Shown here one piece after another: positions 1 to 10,692 of a stretch of 23,114 bases of DNA. Where the stretch lies: the NCBI GenBank assembly GCA_025266875.1, contig JALLLT010000124.1, positions 1 to 23,114 of the forward strand. Direction: 5' to 3'. The stretch is from Fennellomyces sp. T-0311. Its lineage: Eukaryota; Mucoromycota; Mucoromycetes; Mucorales; Lichtheimiaceae. Every line of letters starts with the position of its first letter. The first letter of the stretch is position 1. The position numbers and the translations under genes were made by a program. The notes beneath the pieces were generated by a model. The model was not told the DNA's origin, did no database searches, and was given only the letters and a program-made list of their open reading frames with translations.

Positions 1-1257
1 CATGCCTGATGAGTATGTGCCAAATAACAGCCCAGTAGGCAATGAAAAGCAACACCAAGACTTTATAGATGCTATTGCCCTTACCTGGATGCTAATGCCG
101 CTATTCCAAAAGATGCTTACTGTACGATGCTGGAAGCAGTTGTGCGGTTACCACACCTTCAGGCAAAGTCACTTACCGCTCACTATACCGAGTTGCAGAA
201 GCTTTGAAACCTGTTTTACAAAACAGATTAACGAATGGTTAGAAGCTGGTGTGATCGCTGAATCCCCCACTTACATACCATTCAATAGTGGTTTGACATG
301 TGTTCCTAAACGCGATCCCTCCACAGGTGAACCCATTGCCTATAGGTGGTGCATGGACGTGCGACACATTAATGCCATGTTAGACGACTACAACTTCTCT
401 ATATGGGACATACCTTCCATTTTGCCTCATTATCAGGTAACACAGTGTTTAGCATTTGCGATGTAACTACTGCTTTCAATACTATGCCTATTTACCCAGA
501 ATCAGTTCAAGCTCGGCATGATTGTCGATAAGACTTGTTACATCTGGAAGTGCACCTGTTTTAGATTAAAAATCCTTCGCAACAATGGAGTGCCTTGCTT
601 ACCAAGCTGACTTATGATCTTCCATTTGTGCAAATGTATCTTGACGATTCTATTGTGGCGTCGCCAGACCTGGAGACACATAAAAGCACGTTAGCATTCT
701 GATCCAACGATTGACATCTGTGAACCTTACCTTAAACAGGAAGAAGTGTCATTTTGCCCAGAAGTGTGTTTACTTGTTAGGATATCAGATTTCGGCTTTG
801 GGTATTGCTTTAGACCCTCGCAAAGTCTCCAATGTTCTTGATTGGCGCCGGCCTCAAACCGGCCGTAATGTGCAAGGCTTCTTAGGCTTATGCAATTTCT
901 TTGCCTCTTTTTGCCTCGCGCTGCAGAGCTGATGCAGCCACTCGACCGGTTGAGAATGCTCGTTCACTTGATGGTCTTTGGACTATGAAGCACACGGAAG
1001 CTTTCGAACAGATGAAAGAGGTGCTGTCACGAGCTCCTGTTCTCAGCCATGTTGACACCCAGCATGATTTTTACCTTGCAACAGACGCTAGCAACACTTC
1101 CATCGAGGGGATGCTTTTCCAAGTCATTAACAATCAGTATCGTTACATTGGTTTCTTGGCTCGAGCAGTCACTTCTAGTGAATCCCGTTACGGAACGACA
1201 AAACGAGAATTGCTTTCAATCATATATTGCCTACAGAAATGGCGTCAGTGGTTATGA
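1..1257 (+). pseudogene. Ty3/gypsy pol fragment (RT and RNase H), degenerate
   Basis: Reverse transcriptase and RNase H remnant of a Ty3/gypsy LTR retrotransposon, which would copy element RNA into DNA. The first frame (2-466) carries an RT N-terminal region (INEWLEAGVIAESP, then RWCMDVRHINAMLDDYNF). The frame then breaks. A segment around 600-665 holds the active-site box QMYLDDSIVAS, 711-932 holds the RT thumb (KCHFAQKCVYLLGYQIS) and 901-1257 the RNase H start (FYLATDASNTSIEGM and YGTTKRELLSIIYCLQKW). At least four frameshifts or stops separate these pieces, so it cannot be functional. No gag, protease, integrase or LTR of its own is visible, and the fragment runs off the left edge. It differs in sequence from the pol at 19943-21709, where the RNase H regions can be compared, so it is a separate family. 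Confidence 0.88.
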
Positions 1258-1370
1258 GGTTCACGTAGACCATTCACGGTTTATATCGACACCGTAAAAA
1301 ACCCTTCAGATATTCTGGGCATTTCTGGAGATAATCTGGGGATAAAGGAGACGCTAACCGATTTGAGATT

Positions 1371-1589
1371 TTGTGTAGCCGTGTTGGGCAGATTTTGGAA
1401 TATTCTGGGATTCGTTTAGGTCATCTTGATTCTTGCCCAGATAAATCCCAGAATATCCCAAAATCTGCCCAACACGGCTATACAAGTTCTCAATTTGGCT
1501 AGGTAGCTGCCCATTCAACTTCCACATTACTTTTCCGCCCAACAGGAACCCAGAAATCCCGAAATCTGCCCTACGCGCGCGTATACAAG
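1371..1589. repeat. Cluster of a ~43-bp repeat: one forward and two inverted copies
   Basis: Copy 1 (1371-1412) lies on the plus strand. Copies 2 (1444-1486) and 3 (1547-1589) are reverse complements. Copies 1 and 2 are close to perfect and flank a 31-bp spacer, so they form a strong hairpin. Similarity extends a little outside copies 1 and 2. Copy 3 is more diverged. The core contains GTTGGGCAGATTTTGG and ATATTCTGGGATT. A weaker echo (ATATTCTGGGCATTTCTGG) lies at about 1311-1330. It could be a MITE or the remains of subterminal repeats of a transposon; no target duplication was found. Confidence 0.7.
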
Positions 1590-1862
1590 ACCTAGCTGAA
1601 TTTTCTGTAGTAATACTTTCGCAGCATTAAAGTGATATCAAAAGCCATGTATTGTCTTCAGAATTGCATTTGCACAAAATGGTATATGACAACCTAAATA
1701 TGGCTGACATCGCCAGTGATTATACCATATGGTACCATCTTTGGAAAGATGTAGTAGAATCTGTTGCCATCAGAACCTCTCGGCATTTGCAATATTCCAG
1801 CATGGCTTCTTATTGCCTTTGCTTCGATAACGTATCGTTTTCCAACATGACCTACTGTATAT

Positions 1863-2698
1863 GCATCCCCTTATTTCCTCCCGGTTGAGTTCGAAAAAAA
1901 TTAAACTTTGGGGGGTGGGTGGGAGGAAATAACAGCTGAGCAGGCAATTTGAAGAAAAAAATTTTTTCTTTCCCATTTTACATCGTGGTGTCATGAGCAA
2001 ACAGATGGCCGGCAATTCAGTAAACGACCTCACAACGTAGTTATCTTACGCACAGCGCGAGAAAAAGACGATTTCGTGTATAGGAAGAATAAACGTACGA
2101 AACAACAAAAAGGCTTTGCTGACCGACTTTGAAAAAAAAACACAAGTTCATCTGAAATCTCAAACAAGAAGCACTTCGATTCCGACGATTTACATTGGCA
2201 TTGGAAGTAATTGTGAAAGGACATGGAAGGGGAAAGGTCATTGGGGTGACATGGTGAAGGGAACTGTGTTTGTAGCTATGTTACGCACTTACTTTGATAG
2301 AACCGTTTTCGTTTTCAAATGCACATGGCAGCACAGTGGTCATACGCGTACAGTAGCGCGCCTTTATGCACAACGATGCACGTAGCAACGATATGATGAT
2401 GGACGAAAGATGATGGTACCAGTGGGCAACTCTTCTGGTATTGTCAGGTTACCTCGTTGGATTATCTTCTTGGATTACCTTATTGGATTACCTTGTTGAA
2501 GCATACGGTTTCGTTCTATTGGTGGGTGCACAGCAATACATGACCGTGATGATTTACATTATGAATATCCCACAAATATAAAGATGGTTTGTTTTACAAG
2601 ATACATGTCAACAAAAAGAACATGTTGGCCAATCAATAACGACTTGGTATGGTTGGATAGAATTTCGTGTAGCTGTATGAATTATGTTCAGAAACAAG
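1863..2698 (+). repeat. Left terminal inverted repeat of the Mutator-like element
   Basis: Pairs with 3015-3849. Short open frames inside both arms (for example 2116-2385 and its mirror 3357-3596) are duplicates caused by the inverted repeat and show no recognisable domain, so I do not call them genes. At 2451-2501 the arm contains about four degenerate 13-bp tandem units related to ACCTTATTGGATT. Confidence 0.92.
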
Positions 2699-3014
2699 TA
2701 GCTCCATTTTTATATTATGCACAACAGGCAATAAAAACCGCTTTGTGATTACCTTCTTCAATTATAATAAGTGATGTGAGAAATAATACAGCGTCATTAC
2801 CATGGTAGATGCTCTGGTACACAACGCCACTACTCAGCATTCTCCTTTATCGTTTTCACTTTAAGCTTTTAATATATAATCTGTGCTTTGTATTTTTCTC
2901 TCTACTAACCGTGCAAACATCGTTATCATAGGGGCACATCACTTTTATGAGCGAAAACGCGTTTATTTCAAAATGGATTTTATTGCTCGGCAAGCATAAG
3001 ACAAAGATGGTCTG
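2699..3014. other. Central spacer of the Mutator-like element, no gene seen
   Basis: A 316-bp AT-rich segment between the two arms. I find no open frame above about 40 codons with recognisable content on either strand, and no transposase motif. Confidence 0.6.
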
Positions 3015-3849
3015 CTTGTTTCTGAACATAATTCATACAGCTACACGAAATTCTATCCAACCATACCAAGTCGTTATTGATTGGCCAACATGTTCTTTTT
3101 GTTGACATGTATCTTGTAAAACAAACCATCTTTATATTTGTGGGATATTCATAATGTAAATCATCACGGTCATGTATTGCTGTGCACCCACCAATAGAAC
3201 GAAACCGTATGCTTCAACAAGGTAATCCAATAAGGTAATCCAAGAAGATAATCCAACGAGGTAACCTGACAATACCAGAAGAGTTGCCCACTGGTACCAT
3301 CATCTTTCGTCCATCATCATATCGTTGCTACGTGCATCGTTGTGCATAAAGGCGCGCTACTGTACGCGTATGACCACTGTGCTGCCATGTGCATTTGAAA
3401 ACGAAAACGGTTCTATCAAAGTAGTGCGTAACATAGCTACAAACACAGTTCCCTTCACCATGTCACCCCAATGACCTTTCCCCTTCCATGTCCTTTCACA
3501 ATTACTTCCAATGCCAATGTAAATCGTCGGAATCGAAGTGCTTCTTGTTTGAGATTTCAGATGAACTTGTGTTTTTTTTTCAAAGTCGGTCAGCAAAGCC
3601 TTTTTGTTGTTTCGTACGTTTATTCTTCCTATACACGAAATCGTCTTTTTCTCGCGCTGTGCGTAAGATAACTACGTTGTGAGGTCGTTTACTGAATTGC
3701 CGGCCATCTGTTTGCTCATGACACCACGATGTAAAATGGGAAAGAAAAAATTTTTTTCTTCAAATTGCCTGCTCAGCTGTTATTTCCTCCCACCCACCCC
3801 CCAAAGTTTAATTTTTTTCGAACTCAACCGGGAGGAAATAAGGGGATGC
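3015..3849 (-). repeat. Right terminal inverted repeat of the Mutator-like element
   Basis: Reverse complement of 1863-2698, one base shorter. The mirror of the 13-bp tandem repeat lies at 3212-3262. Near-identity of the arms argues for a recent insertion or for ongoing homogenisation. Confidence 0.92.
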
Positions 3850-6349
3850 ACTGTATATGGGCCACATGGACATCCACTGCTATTAAGCGTCACCTGATCA
3901 AGAATATCTACACAGCATAAGATAACTTCGTGATCTGGATATTTATCCCTTCGTTCGTTAATAATAAATGTTATTATTATGGATACATAACGTACCTTTG
4001 TATGTGTGTGCAAAAAATAGCTTAACTGCTCCAAAAAACCCTTCCTGCTGAGGCTTTCGTTCTGCCCATCGATTTTTTCTGTTCAGATCTGTTTCGATAT
4101 TAAGCCTGACAAAGTGGTTGAGCCTACTGGTCTTGTATTTTGTTTCCGAGGCATCGTATACTGTATCCTTTATAAATGTACATCGTCCAACCTTGATCTT
4201 CGTGCTTATCGAGTTCCTGGTAATATGATCTCTCGGGAAGCGCCGTTTTCAGTAGTTTATAAGGTATTTGAGAAGATTGAGCTCTCTGTAACTGTCAACG
4301 TCCACACCTTCCTTGTAATGCCACAGTTGTACACGAGAGTCATCCACTTCTGCACCTTGCTCCTCCTCCTCGATATTATTAATGCTCATGTCTTCAGATT
4401 CCTCTGGTGGATCAATTTCCAGAACATCAGTGTTTGGATCGTCGTTTTTACAAGTACTTTGTTCAGCATTGTATACCCAGTAGTAGTACCGGCAAGCTTG
4501 ATGACGGACGAGTACATTTCCTACATTTTCCCCCAGATTCTTTCTCGACTTGATACGACGCTTCAAAAATCCTGGGTAGATTTCTTAATACTATGTATTT
4601 ATTACCGATCTCACTTACCTATTGCGCGTTCCATTGATCGAGCGTTTATCGCCCGCAACGGTCCAAGTTTTTCGATGATAAATGGTATATGACGTAGATA
4701 GTGCATGTTTGATGAGTACATGTTATTTGGAACACGATCATACATATAATGGTGCTAAGTGGTAAACGAGCTATGCTTTACGTTAGTGACTACGGAAAGC
4801 AATTCATCCTCACATGCTGTACCTTTCCATTTTATCAATATCACTCGATGTGATCTCCCACGAAAGAGCCAAAGCACAGCCTGTCACCAAAGCTACAAGT
4901 GCATTTACCGCATCACAGGCACCATCTTGGATTTCTTCACTCAGCTTATCACAGATAAGTGTAGGGACAACATATAAAAGAAACATGATCTAATCTACCG
5001 ATCGCATTGTACCACATTTCGCATGAACATCTATTAGTCATTGTCAATGAGGATTGAAGCTTATGCAGTTATTTTCAATTGCTCACCTCGGAATTCACCT
5101 TCAAATACTGACGATGAAATATTTTAAACCGATTCCTCGATGGATTCACCAATAACTTTTCATGAAGCAGTACTCAGTTCAAATGGTGTATTAGCATTTT
5201 TAAATGCTGAGCTGATCATGTTCCAAATATGCTTTGAGACGTTCGCACCTATTAGATGAAGTTCATCTAAGCCAAAGAATGCAGCTCCATGAAAGCTATG
5301 TAAGTCGACGAAATTCGTACGTTCTTTAATCCCCCATTCCTAGAAAACATTGTTTAATATTCGAAGCATAATAGCAATCAATATCTTACTGGCGCGCCGT
5401 ATCGGAATTCACTTTCTGGTCTTTCATCATCCATTGCATCGCGGAAACCAAAAAAGTAATTGCTATCTCGGATTCCCTCTGGGCTCAATGCATTTTCGGT
5501 TTCAATATGGCAAAGTCGACAACCATATCTACTCTTGTATCCGCGGTGATGCATCAATTCTTGGACACCAACGATATCACCACTTGTTAAAAGTAAATGA
5601 ACGTTCAGCTTGTAGATGGCTTCGCCACAATGAACTTCTAAACCAGCAGATTCAAGGGTACGTAGCTCTATTAGAAGTGGCTCCAAAAAATCATAGATAT
5701 TCTTCGGCTTAACGGGAAGAACTGTGACCTGCAGCATATTATCCATTTTGTATCTACCAAAATATCTATGGTCAGCGTGGTACATAGAAGAAATACTTCA
5801 TATCCAATATACCTCTCGTTCGGTGGTAGGTTCAAGATGATAATATGCAATATAGTCATACTATTACTCACTCTCTTAAATGGATTGAATCCATCTACAA
5901 ACAGAGAAATAGCTATGTCCAGATCACGTTTAAACAAGTCACCTTTCTTTTCCTTGTAAACTGTTCCATCAAAAATATCTTGTCGTACACCAGGCTTCTT
6001 GCTTTCACGCACGGCCAAATTCATGAGAGACGAGCGCTTTTCTTCGATCGACAAAAGTGTTGACAGCTGACCCGCTAACGGCATATAGGCTAGCGATTGT
6101 GGTATCCAAGTCGAACTTGTACGACGATACTCCATCGATAAAATGTTTATCAATCATCAATCAGTGCGCAGCACGGGTTTACAATTACCAGTGTCTCGTC
6201 AAAAGTATAAATAGACGTGAACTTCCTACCAAAATAAAGATATATCAGATTCTCACAGTACCTTACTGAGTCTCTTACTTTTCTTGTTCACGTTACTACA
6301 GCGATGCAGCGGCCTCTTTCTTTGTCGCGTTAGGGTTCTTCCAGCGAGG

Positions 6350-6724
6350 TTTGTGACATGTGCACTTTATCTTATTCAGCCGGTTGCTTCAACCTGGTGG
6401 GGGGCAATGTTGTATCCACAACATGATTATGGCTTATGCATCATTTACCCTTGTTTGCTTATTAACAACGGGTTACTTTAATTTTCCGATCTACAGCCAC
6501 ACCCCTGTCTTGACATACGTTCATCGTAATAACCTTGCCTATCTTAGTGAAACCCACATAACCCTGGTTACCACAGCGGTTCATGTGCCTTATAACCATG
6601 TCAATGATCCAACCCCTCGAGAATAAGCTTTTATTATTTAAAGTGATGATTCAACATACGAAATAAATCAGTTATTACTTGAGTCTCGTCACTTACCTGC
6701 CTCTTCTTATTGTTGAATATCACA
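6350..6724 (+). mobile_element. 3' end of a Ty3-type retrotransposon with one 317-bp LTR
   Basis: 6408-6724 matches the reverse complement of the LTR at 19506-19822 over its whole 317 bp with only scattered substitutions. It starts TGTTGTATCC and ends TTGAATATCACA, the TG...CA ends expected for an LTR. The polypurine tract GGTGGGGGGCAA (6396-6407) lies directly upstream, and similarity continues left to about 6350. So this is a truncated 3' end, not a clean solo LTR. No 5' LTR is present and no convincing target duplication is visible. It sits between the two Tnp2-like genes and may have removed the 5' part of gene 1. Confidence 0.85.
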
Positions 6725-6906
6725 CGTAGAGAGCGTTATCCGTGCTTGTAACTAGCTTCAGAATTTTTGACAGGATTTCTGAATCGGTTTGTGTCATTGT
6801 GAGTAAAGTAAAGCTGAAGAGAAAAGCCAAGAAAAAAACGCAAAAAGTACAGTACACAGCATCCGACTCCGAATATGTAACATAAGATATAATAGCTCTG
6901 TACTAT

Positions 6907-9657
6907 TTAAAATGTGTCTTTTAAATCGCCCAACGGCACCTTGTTCCCTCCTCCGCTCCAACAAAAGTAATGACGGCCTGTGCTCTCGATATACCAAACA
7001 ATGTCATTGATTGCATATATGCTAGTGACGATAAACTTAGTTCTGCCGCTCGGTGTTCGATATGGCCATCCACCGTGCTCGCCTGTATCATTGGCTTCAT
7101 AAAGCTTCATCGCTGCCAGTAGGCTTCTTTTGTTATCAACCTCAAAGCAGAAGTAAGTGAGGACTTCACCGAAATAGATTACTGTTTGCATGTTGCGCTT
7201 GTTGTTGCTTTGGTGATTCATATTCACTTTAAGGGAAAGCTTCACTAGGTTGTTGGTTCGCGTGGATCCTTTGTACCATGTTGCACTGCCATACACATTC
7301 CCTTTGCTTTTCGAATCTTCATTCCATGAATCGTCGCTTTTCCAAAGTCGACTTGCAGTCCAAACGTGTTCCTCTGGATTGGTTGTTACTATCTTCTTTT
7401 CAAACACGTCATAGTATACGCGTGTCTAAAGGGACGGCTGCATATTAGCACAATGCATGCGCGAGTCAGCGACGTAAATACTTCCTTTCTCCGCTACATT
7501 AAATCCACATTCATCTGCCAATTTCGCAAATACTTTTCTTTGGAACGGTGCCCAAAGCTCCGGGCTATCGAGGCTATCGTCTTGAATAATTGTGCGCTTA
7601 GGTTTGCTGGTCCGTTTTAATTCTTCTGGGTCTTCTTCTGCGAATTCACTGTCTGAGCCGTGCGCTGAAAAATCGTCGATACCAAGTCTTTCTTCGCGTC
7701 TTTCGGCTGCAAGCGCAACAAGGATATTTGCTACAAGAGTTTGTTAAAAAAAATTAAGAGCACCATATACTATCACTTCCCCATCCCTTACCTGCATTTT
7801 GACCTGGTAATTTTCTTGACTTTATTCGCTCTTTTATCGCACCTATTGCACGTTCCATGGCAAATGAACTATAGTACGCGAGTGGGCCTATACGTTCGAT
7901 CATGTAGGGGATATGCGTAAGGTAATGCTCAGTAATAGTGAATATTTTCCGTGAAATTGATCCTTCGTTTACACGATCCTGTAGCTACGTATGCGAAATA
8001 ATGAGAGCCGAGTTGATTTCTTCAATATCAGATTTTGTTATGGTCCGAGATGATGCATGCTGAATAAGATTCGATATAGCTAGAAGCGCTTGACGATGAG
8101 CAGTGGGGATGATATCCACGATGATTGTCGGAACAGCGAATCGCATAAAATGTAGGTAATCGATAGCACAGAAAAACTTGCTCTGCTTCGAGAGATTTCT
8201 GTATTTACTGGAAAAACTTGAAGGGAGATTGCGATTCGATTTCTCCAAAAGAGCGTCAGCCAAGCATAAGTGATCTGTTGACAGCTTTAAAGGGCATTGA
8301 CTACCCTCCACTGAATAATCTGATCCCAACAGCATAGATACCATCTGCTTCCCAATACCATGTCCAAGTAAATGCATTTGATCCAATGGAAAGAATGATG
8401 GCCCATGAAAGTTTTCCAGAAAAGCAAAGTCGGTTGGAGCCTGACCGACCATTGAGAGTTTCTGAGAGCGGTAGTGCTCCCTTTTCCGGTATGCAGCGGC
8501 TTGCAGTCTTGGCTCGTAATTTCGTGCAGGAACATCATGCTTATCCACAAAGCAAGTACGACAACCAAACTGATGCATGTGGCCCGCATGTCCACACATC
8601 TTCGCTACTGCAGGGATGTCGCCTCCAGCAAATAATAAATGCCCTCGGACATGTACTTCGTCGCCTACATCAGTAAGGACGTTCATCCCACGGCTTGCTA
8701 AAGCCTTGAACTCGTCGATGGTCGGTTTCAAAAAGCTCATGAGATCTTTTGGTGCATGCGGACCAGGAATTATACACGATTGCAACATGTACTTTTGTTC
8801 CGTCCTGACCAATGGAGGAAAATTCATAACGACAAAGTGAACGATAGTCATTGACTTGTACTTTGTGAATCCATCCGTATAAATGCCAATCGCCAGGTCA
8901 AGATCGTTTGGGAAAAAACGAGAAGCTGCTTTCCAGTATACTTTTCCATCGAATACATCCATCAACACGCCATTCTTTGTAGTCCTGTCCACTCGATACC
9001 GCAGTAGTTCCCGTGTAGGTTTGTCATATACTAATAAAGTAAGCTGTTCAAGCACCAATAGTTGTTTCACAACTTTCGCAGGTACGTTATCCGACATGCA
9101 CGAAGAACTTGTGACTTCTGTTTGATATCTGCTTGCATTGCAATCGGAGCATATTTCAGTGATTTCATCATTATACATGCGACAACCATTTGGGCACATG
9201 TGAAACGTCTTGACTTTGATAGGGAATCGCTTAACAGAGTGTGTTGACAATCGATATTTGGTGAGTAATGGATCTGGCCGATATTCTTCTGGTATTCTTG
9301 CGAGGTATTCGTTAATAGTACCGATGCTTTCGTCATAATTGTCACGCAATAATCCACCTTTCTTTAGCAAAGTATGCAGTTTTTACGATGTAGTGATATT
9401 GTTTGGACATTGTTGATCGTTTTGAAGGCCGAATCTTATCTCAATCGGTGATGTATCCTCACTTACTGAAGCCTGCTGGATCGACATACTATCAGAAGCT
9501 GCGCTGCTTGGTTCACCATCACACGTTTCCTCAGTAATCGATTGAGGCATGACTGAATCGTGATCGTTCCCAAGGTTCGGAAAAATGCGAGAATCATCAC
9601 CTGCTGTAGGGCTATGTCTGTAAGTAGTCGAGTGGCCAGTCGATACAGCACCATCTA
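6907..9657 (-). pseudogene. Tnp2-like (CACTA-type) transposase gene 2, main part
   Basis: Main body of a Tnp2-superfamily transposase. Exon 2 continues at 9655-9467, intron 9362-9466 (GTAAGT donor, phase 0), exon 3 9361-7792, intron 7731-7791 (GTAAGG...TTGTAG, phase 1), exon 4 7730-6907. Motifs: zinc-ribbon-like CPNGC and CSDC (~9130-9190), FDGKVYWKA, DLDLAIGIYTDGF, SCIIPGPHAPKDLMSFLKP (Tnp2 signature), GDIPA, FGCRTC, PLDQMHLLGHGIGK, HYLTHIPYMIERIGPL with SFAMERAIGAIKERIKSRK, and a C-terminal block ending at a TAA at 6907. With the 5' part at 14969-15330 the gene would encode roughly 970 residues. Two in-frame TAG codons (7985-7987 and 7426-7428) interrupt an otherwise continuous frame. The first falls where context suggests Trp. 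The second might instead hide an intron, but I found no phase-compatible strong donor. The N-terminus is separated by the 5.3-kb insertion. Confidence 0.88.
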
Positions 9658-10255
9658 CAGGATTTTGCGTTTGAAGTCGGACAGTGCCGAAATAATCTTT
9701 TATGTACGAGGGTGCGAGTTTTGTGCTACGGGGTGTGGTAACTTGGCGCTGTGGCACGCAGTTCTTTCACTCAACGGTCAAATAATTTTTCGCGTTCTGG
9801 GGTCCTTTCAATTTTCCGGTGGTGTCAAATAATTATTCGCGCTCTGACAATCTCGGAATTCCGGTACCGGCGTATACTTTTTTTACCAGATGAAGAACAT
9901 CTTTTACGCGACTTGGCCTCTTTGCTGTTCGTCACTTGCCCTGCATTATTCACTATGGAAACATAGAATCTTTTGTTCGGTTCACTGAAATTATTAGTGA
10001 TGGGGTAACCATGTTTTTAGCAGTGGGCCTTGTTATTATTCACTTTCGAGCCACATAGTTTTCGGCTATAAGCTATCAATTATTTATACACAGAAGAGCA
10101 TAGGTTATTCATGGCACACGGAAGGTTTATTCGCAAATAAGATCCCAAACGTTCGCTAATCGGCATTCGCAATTTTCGCCACGAAGACTAATTTATGTTA
10201 TGTCTTTCAGCATCACGAATTAGTCTGTTGTTTTGAGTCGTTCAGAAAGGGGAAG
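9658..10255 (+). repeat. Left terminal inverted repeat with two internal 23-bp direct repeats
   Basis: Inner boundary is GGGGAAG at 10255, after which the two sides diverge. Inside lie two direct repeats, 9777-9799 and 9824-9846, with 21 of 23 bases the same (core GTCAAATAATT.TTCGCG) and start-to-start spacing of 47 bp. These are candidate transposase binding sites by analogy with IR/DR elements. The GTG-initiated open frames across this arm are also present in the other arm and are not genes. Confidence 0.92.
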
Positions 10256-10401
10256 TACGTAACATATAAGTAAATAAAAGTTTATGTTGTGTCCTATCTT
10301 TTCACCACTTAGTACGTTACACTGTCATACCAGGCCGGCATAGGATCCGAAGATGTGGTGTTTAAGTAATTTTACACCGCTTTAACTCAGATATCATACT
10401 T
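10256..10401 (+). promoter_or_regulatory. Upstream region of the small basic-protein gene
   Basis: Short stretch between the inverted repeat and the 10402 start codon. AT-rich TATA-like sequence ATATAAGTAAATAAAAG lies near 10264-10280, about 120-140 bp before the ATG. A promoter here is inferred from position only. Confidence 0.3.
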
Positions 10402-10692
10402 ATGGCGAGAGCAACACTGAATAAACCGAAGAAAATTTCAGCTGCAAGAAAGAGTGCATCGAGAAAGGTTGCTTCTCCAACGCCAAAAGAGCTGGAAACC
10501 GCGGCACAAGGACTGAAATCGTTAACTAAGGATACCAAAAAATTAAGGCAAAACTGGGTCCCAACTGATTATGACATTGGCATTCTAACAGCACAATTGG
10601 CCCGTCTCCATTTGAAACTATCTGAAAACGAAGGCTCCAATGAATACCAAAGCGATATAAAGAATGCATGTCGGGCCAAACTGAAGGAGTAG
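10402..10692 (+). CDS. Small basic protein of the Tc1/mariner-type transposon (unknown function)
   Basis: Ninety-six residues starting at an ATG just inside the left terminal repeat. I do not recognise the family. The first ~30 residues are rich in Lys, Arg, Ala and Ser (NKPKKISAARKSASRK) and resemble a disordered DNA-binding or histone-like tail. The remainder is predicted by eye as helical with regularly spaced Leu (ETAAQGLKSLTKDTKKLRQ; GILTAQLARLHLKL), which could mediate self-association or binding to a partner. It has no transmembrane segment or signal peptide. It is co-oriented with the transposase 300 bp downstream. It could be a DNA-bending or nuclear targeting accessory factor; that is inference. 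A chance open frame cannot be excluded, because the only support is length, composition and position. Confidence 0.5.
   Translation: MARATLNKPKKISAARKSASRKVASPTPKELETAAQGLKSLTKDTKKLRQNWVPTDYDIGILTAQLARLHLKLSENEGSNEYQSDIKNACRAKLKE

Larger units (their letters stand above)
1863..3849. mobile_element. Non-autonomous Mutator-like element with ~835-bp terminal inverted repeats
   Basis: The sequence from 1863 reads inward as the reverse complement of the sequence ending at 3849; both termini read GCATCCCCTTATTTCCTCCC. The arms (836 and 835 bp) differ by a single one-base indel near 2290/3423 as far as I compared them. The flanks carry a direct repeat ACTGTATAT (1854-1862 and 3850-3858). A 9-bp duplication plus very long inverted repeats is the usual signature of Mutator-like elements in established knowledge. 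Removing the element and one duplication copy restores an open frame in the Tnp2-like gene 1 (GPYTV joined to GHVGKRY). The 316-bp centre carries no transposase, so mobility would depend on a copy elsewhere. Confidence 0.9.
1694..6153 (-). pseudogene. Tnp2-like (CACTA-type) transposase gene 1, degraded and interrupted
   Basis: Remains of a Tnp2-superfamily transposase, recognised by alignment with the better copy at 6907-15330. Matching blocks in order are: DIFDGTVY and DLDIAISLFVDGFNPF (5880-6000), MLQVTVLPVKPKNIYDFLEP (~5680-5740), the RYGCRLCHIE Cys pair (~5510), FHGAAFF with GLDELHLIG (5240-5300), HYLRHIPFIIEKLGPL then SMERAIG (4619-4720), RRIKSRKNLGENVGN (4510-4560), and a C-terminal block ending at a TAG at 1694. 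Probable introns are 5754-5812, 5340-5389 and 4572-4618, all with GT...AG ends and phases that preserve the alignment. Lesions include a frameshift near 5165, an in-frame TAG near 5000 at a position where context suggests Trp, further breaks at 4760-4830, loss of the N-terminal zinc-finger part beyond ~6153, and the 1987-bp insertion at 1863-3849. Confidence 0.85.

Noticed and set aside
1354..1542. Minus-strand frame across the 43-bp repeats
   Set aside because: Explained by the inverted repeats; no domain.
2116..2385. 89-codon frame inside the Mutator-like arm, mirrored at 3357-3596
   Set aside because: No recognisable domain; the mirror copy is changed by the one-base indel, so no sign of coding constraint.
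6284..6626. Frames over the LTR (and 19604-19900) that encode nearly identical peptides
   Set aside because: They are LTR sequence in two copies, not a conserved protein gene.
9383..9757. Open frame running from the left inverted repeat outward into the Tnp2-like exon, and its counterpart at 14869-15105
   Set aside because: It starts at GTG with an upstream in-frame stop and no ATG; the shared first 34 codons are just inverted-repeat sequence. The in-frame fusion with exon 2 is real but not a gene start.
9751..9966. 71-codon frame duplicated at 14660-14875
   Set aside because: GTG start, no domain, and duplicated only because it lies in the inverted repeat.
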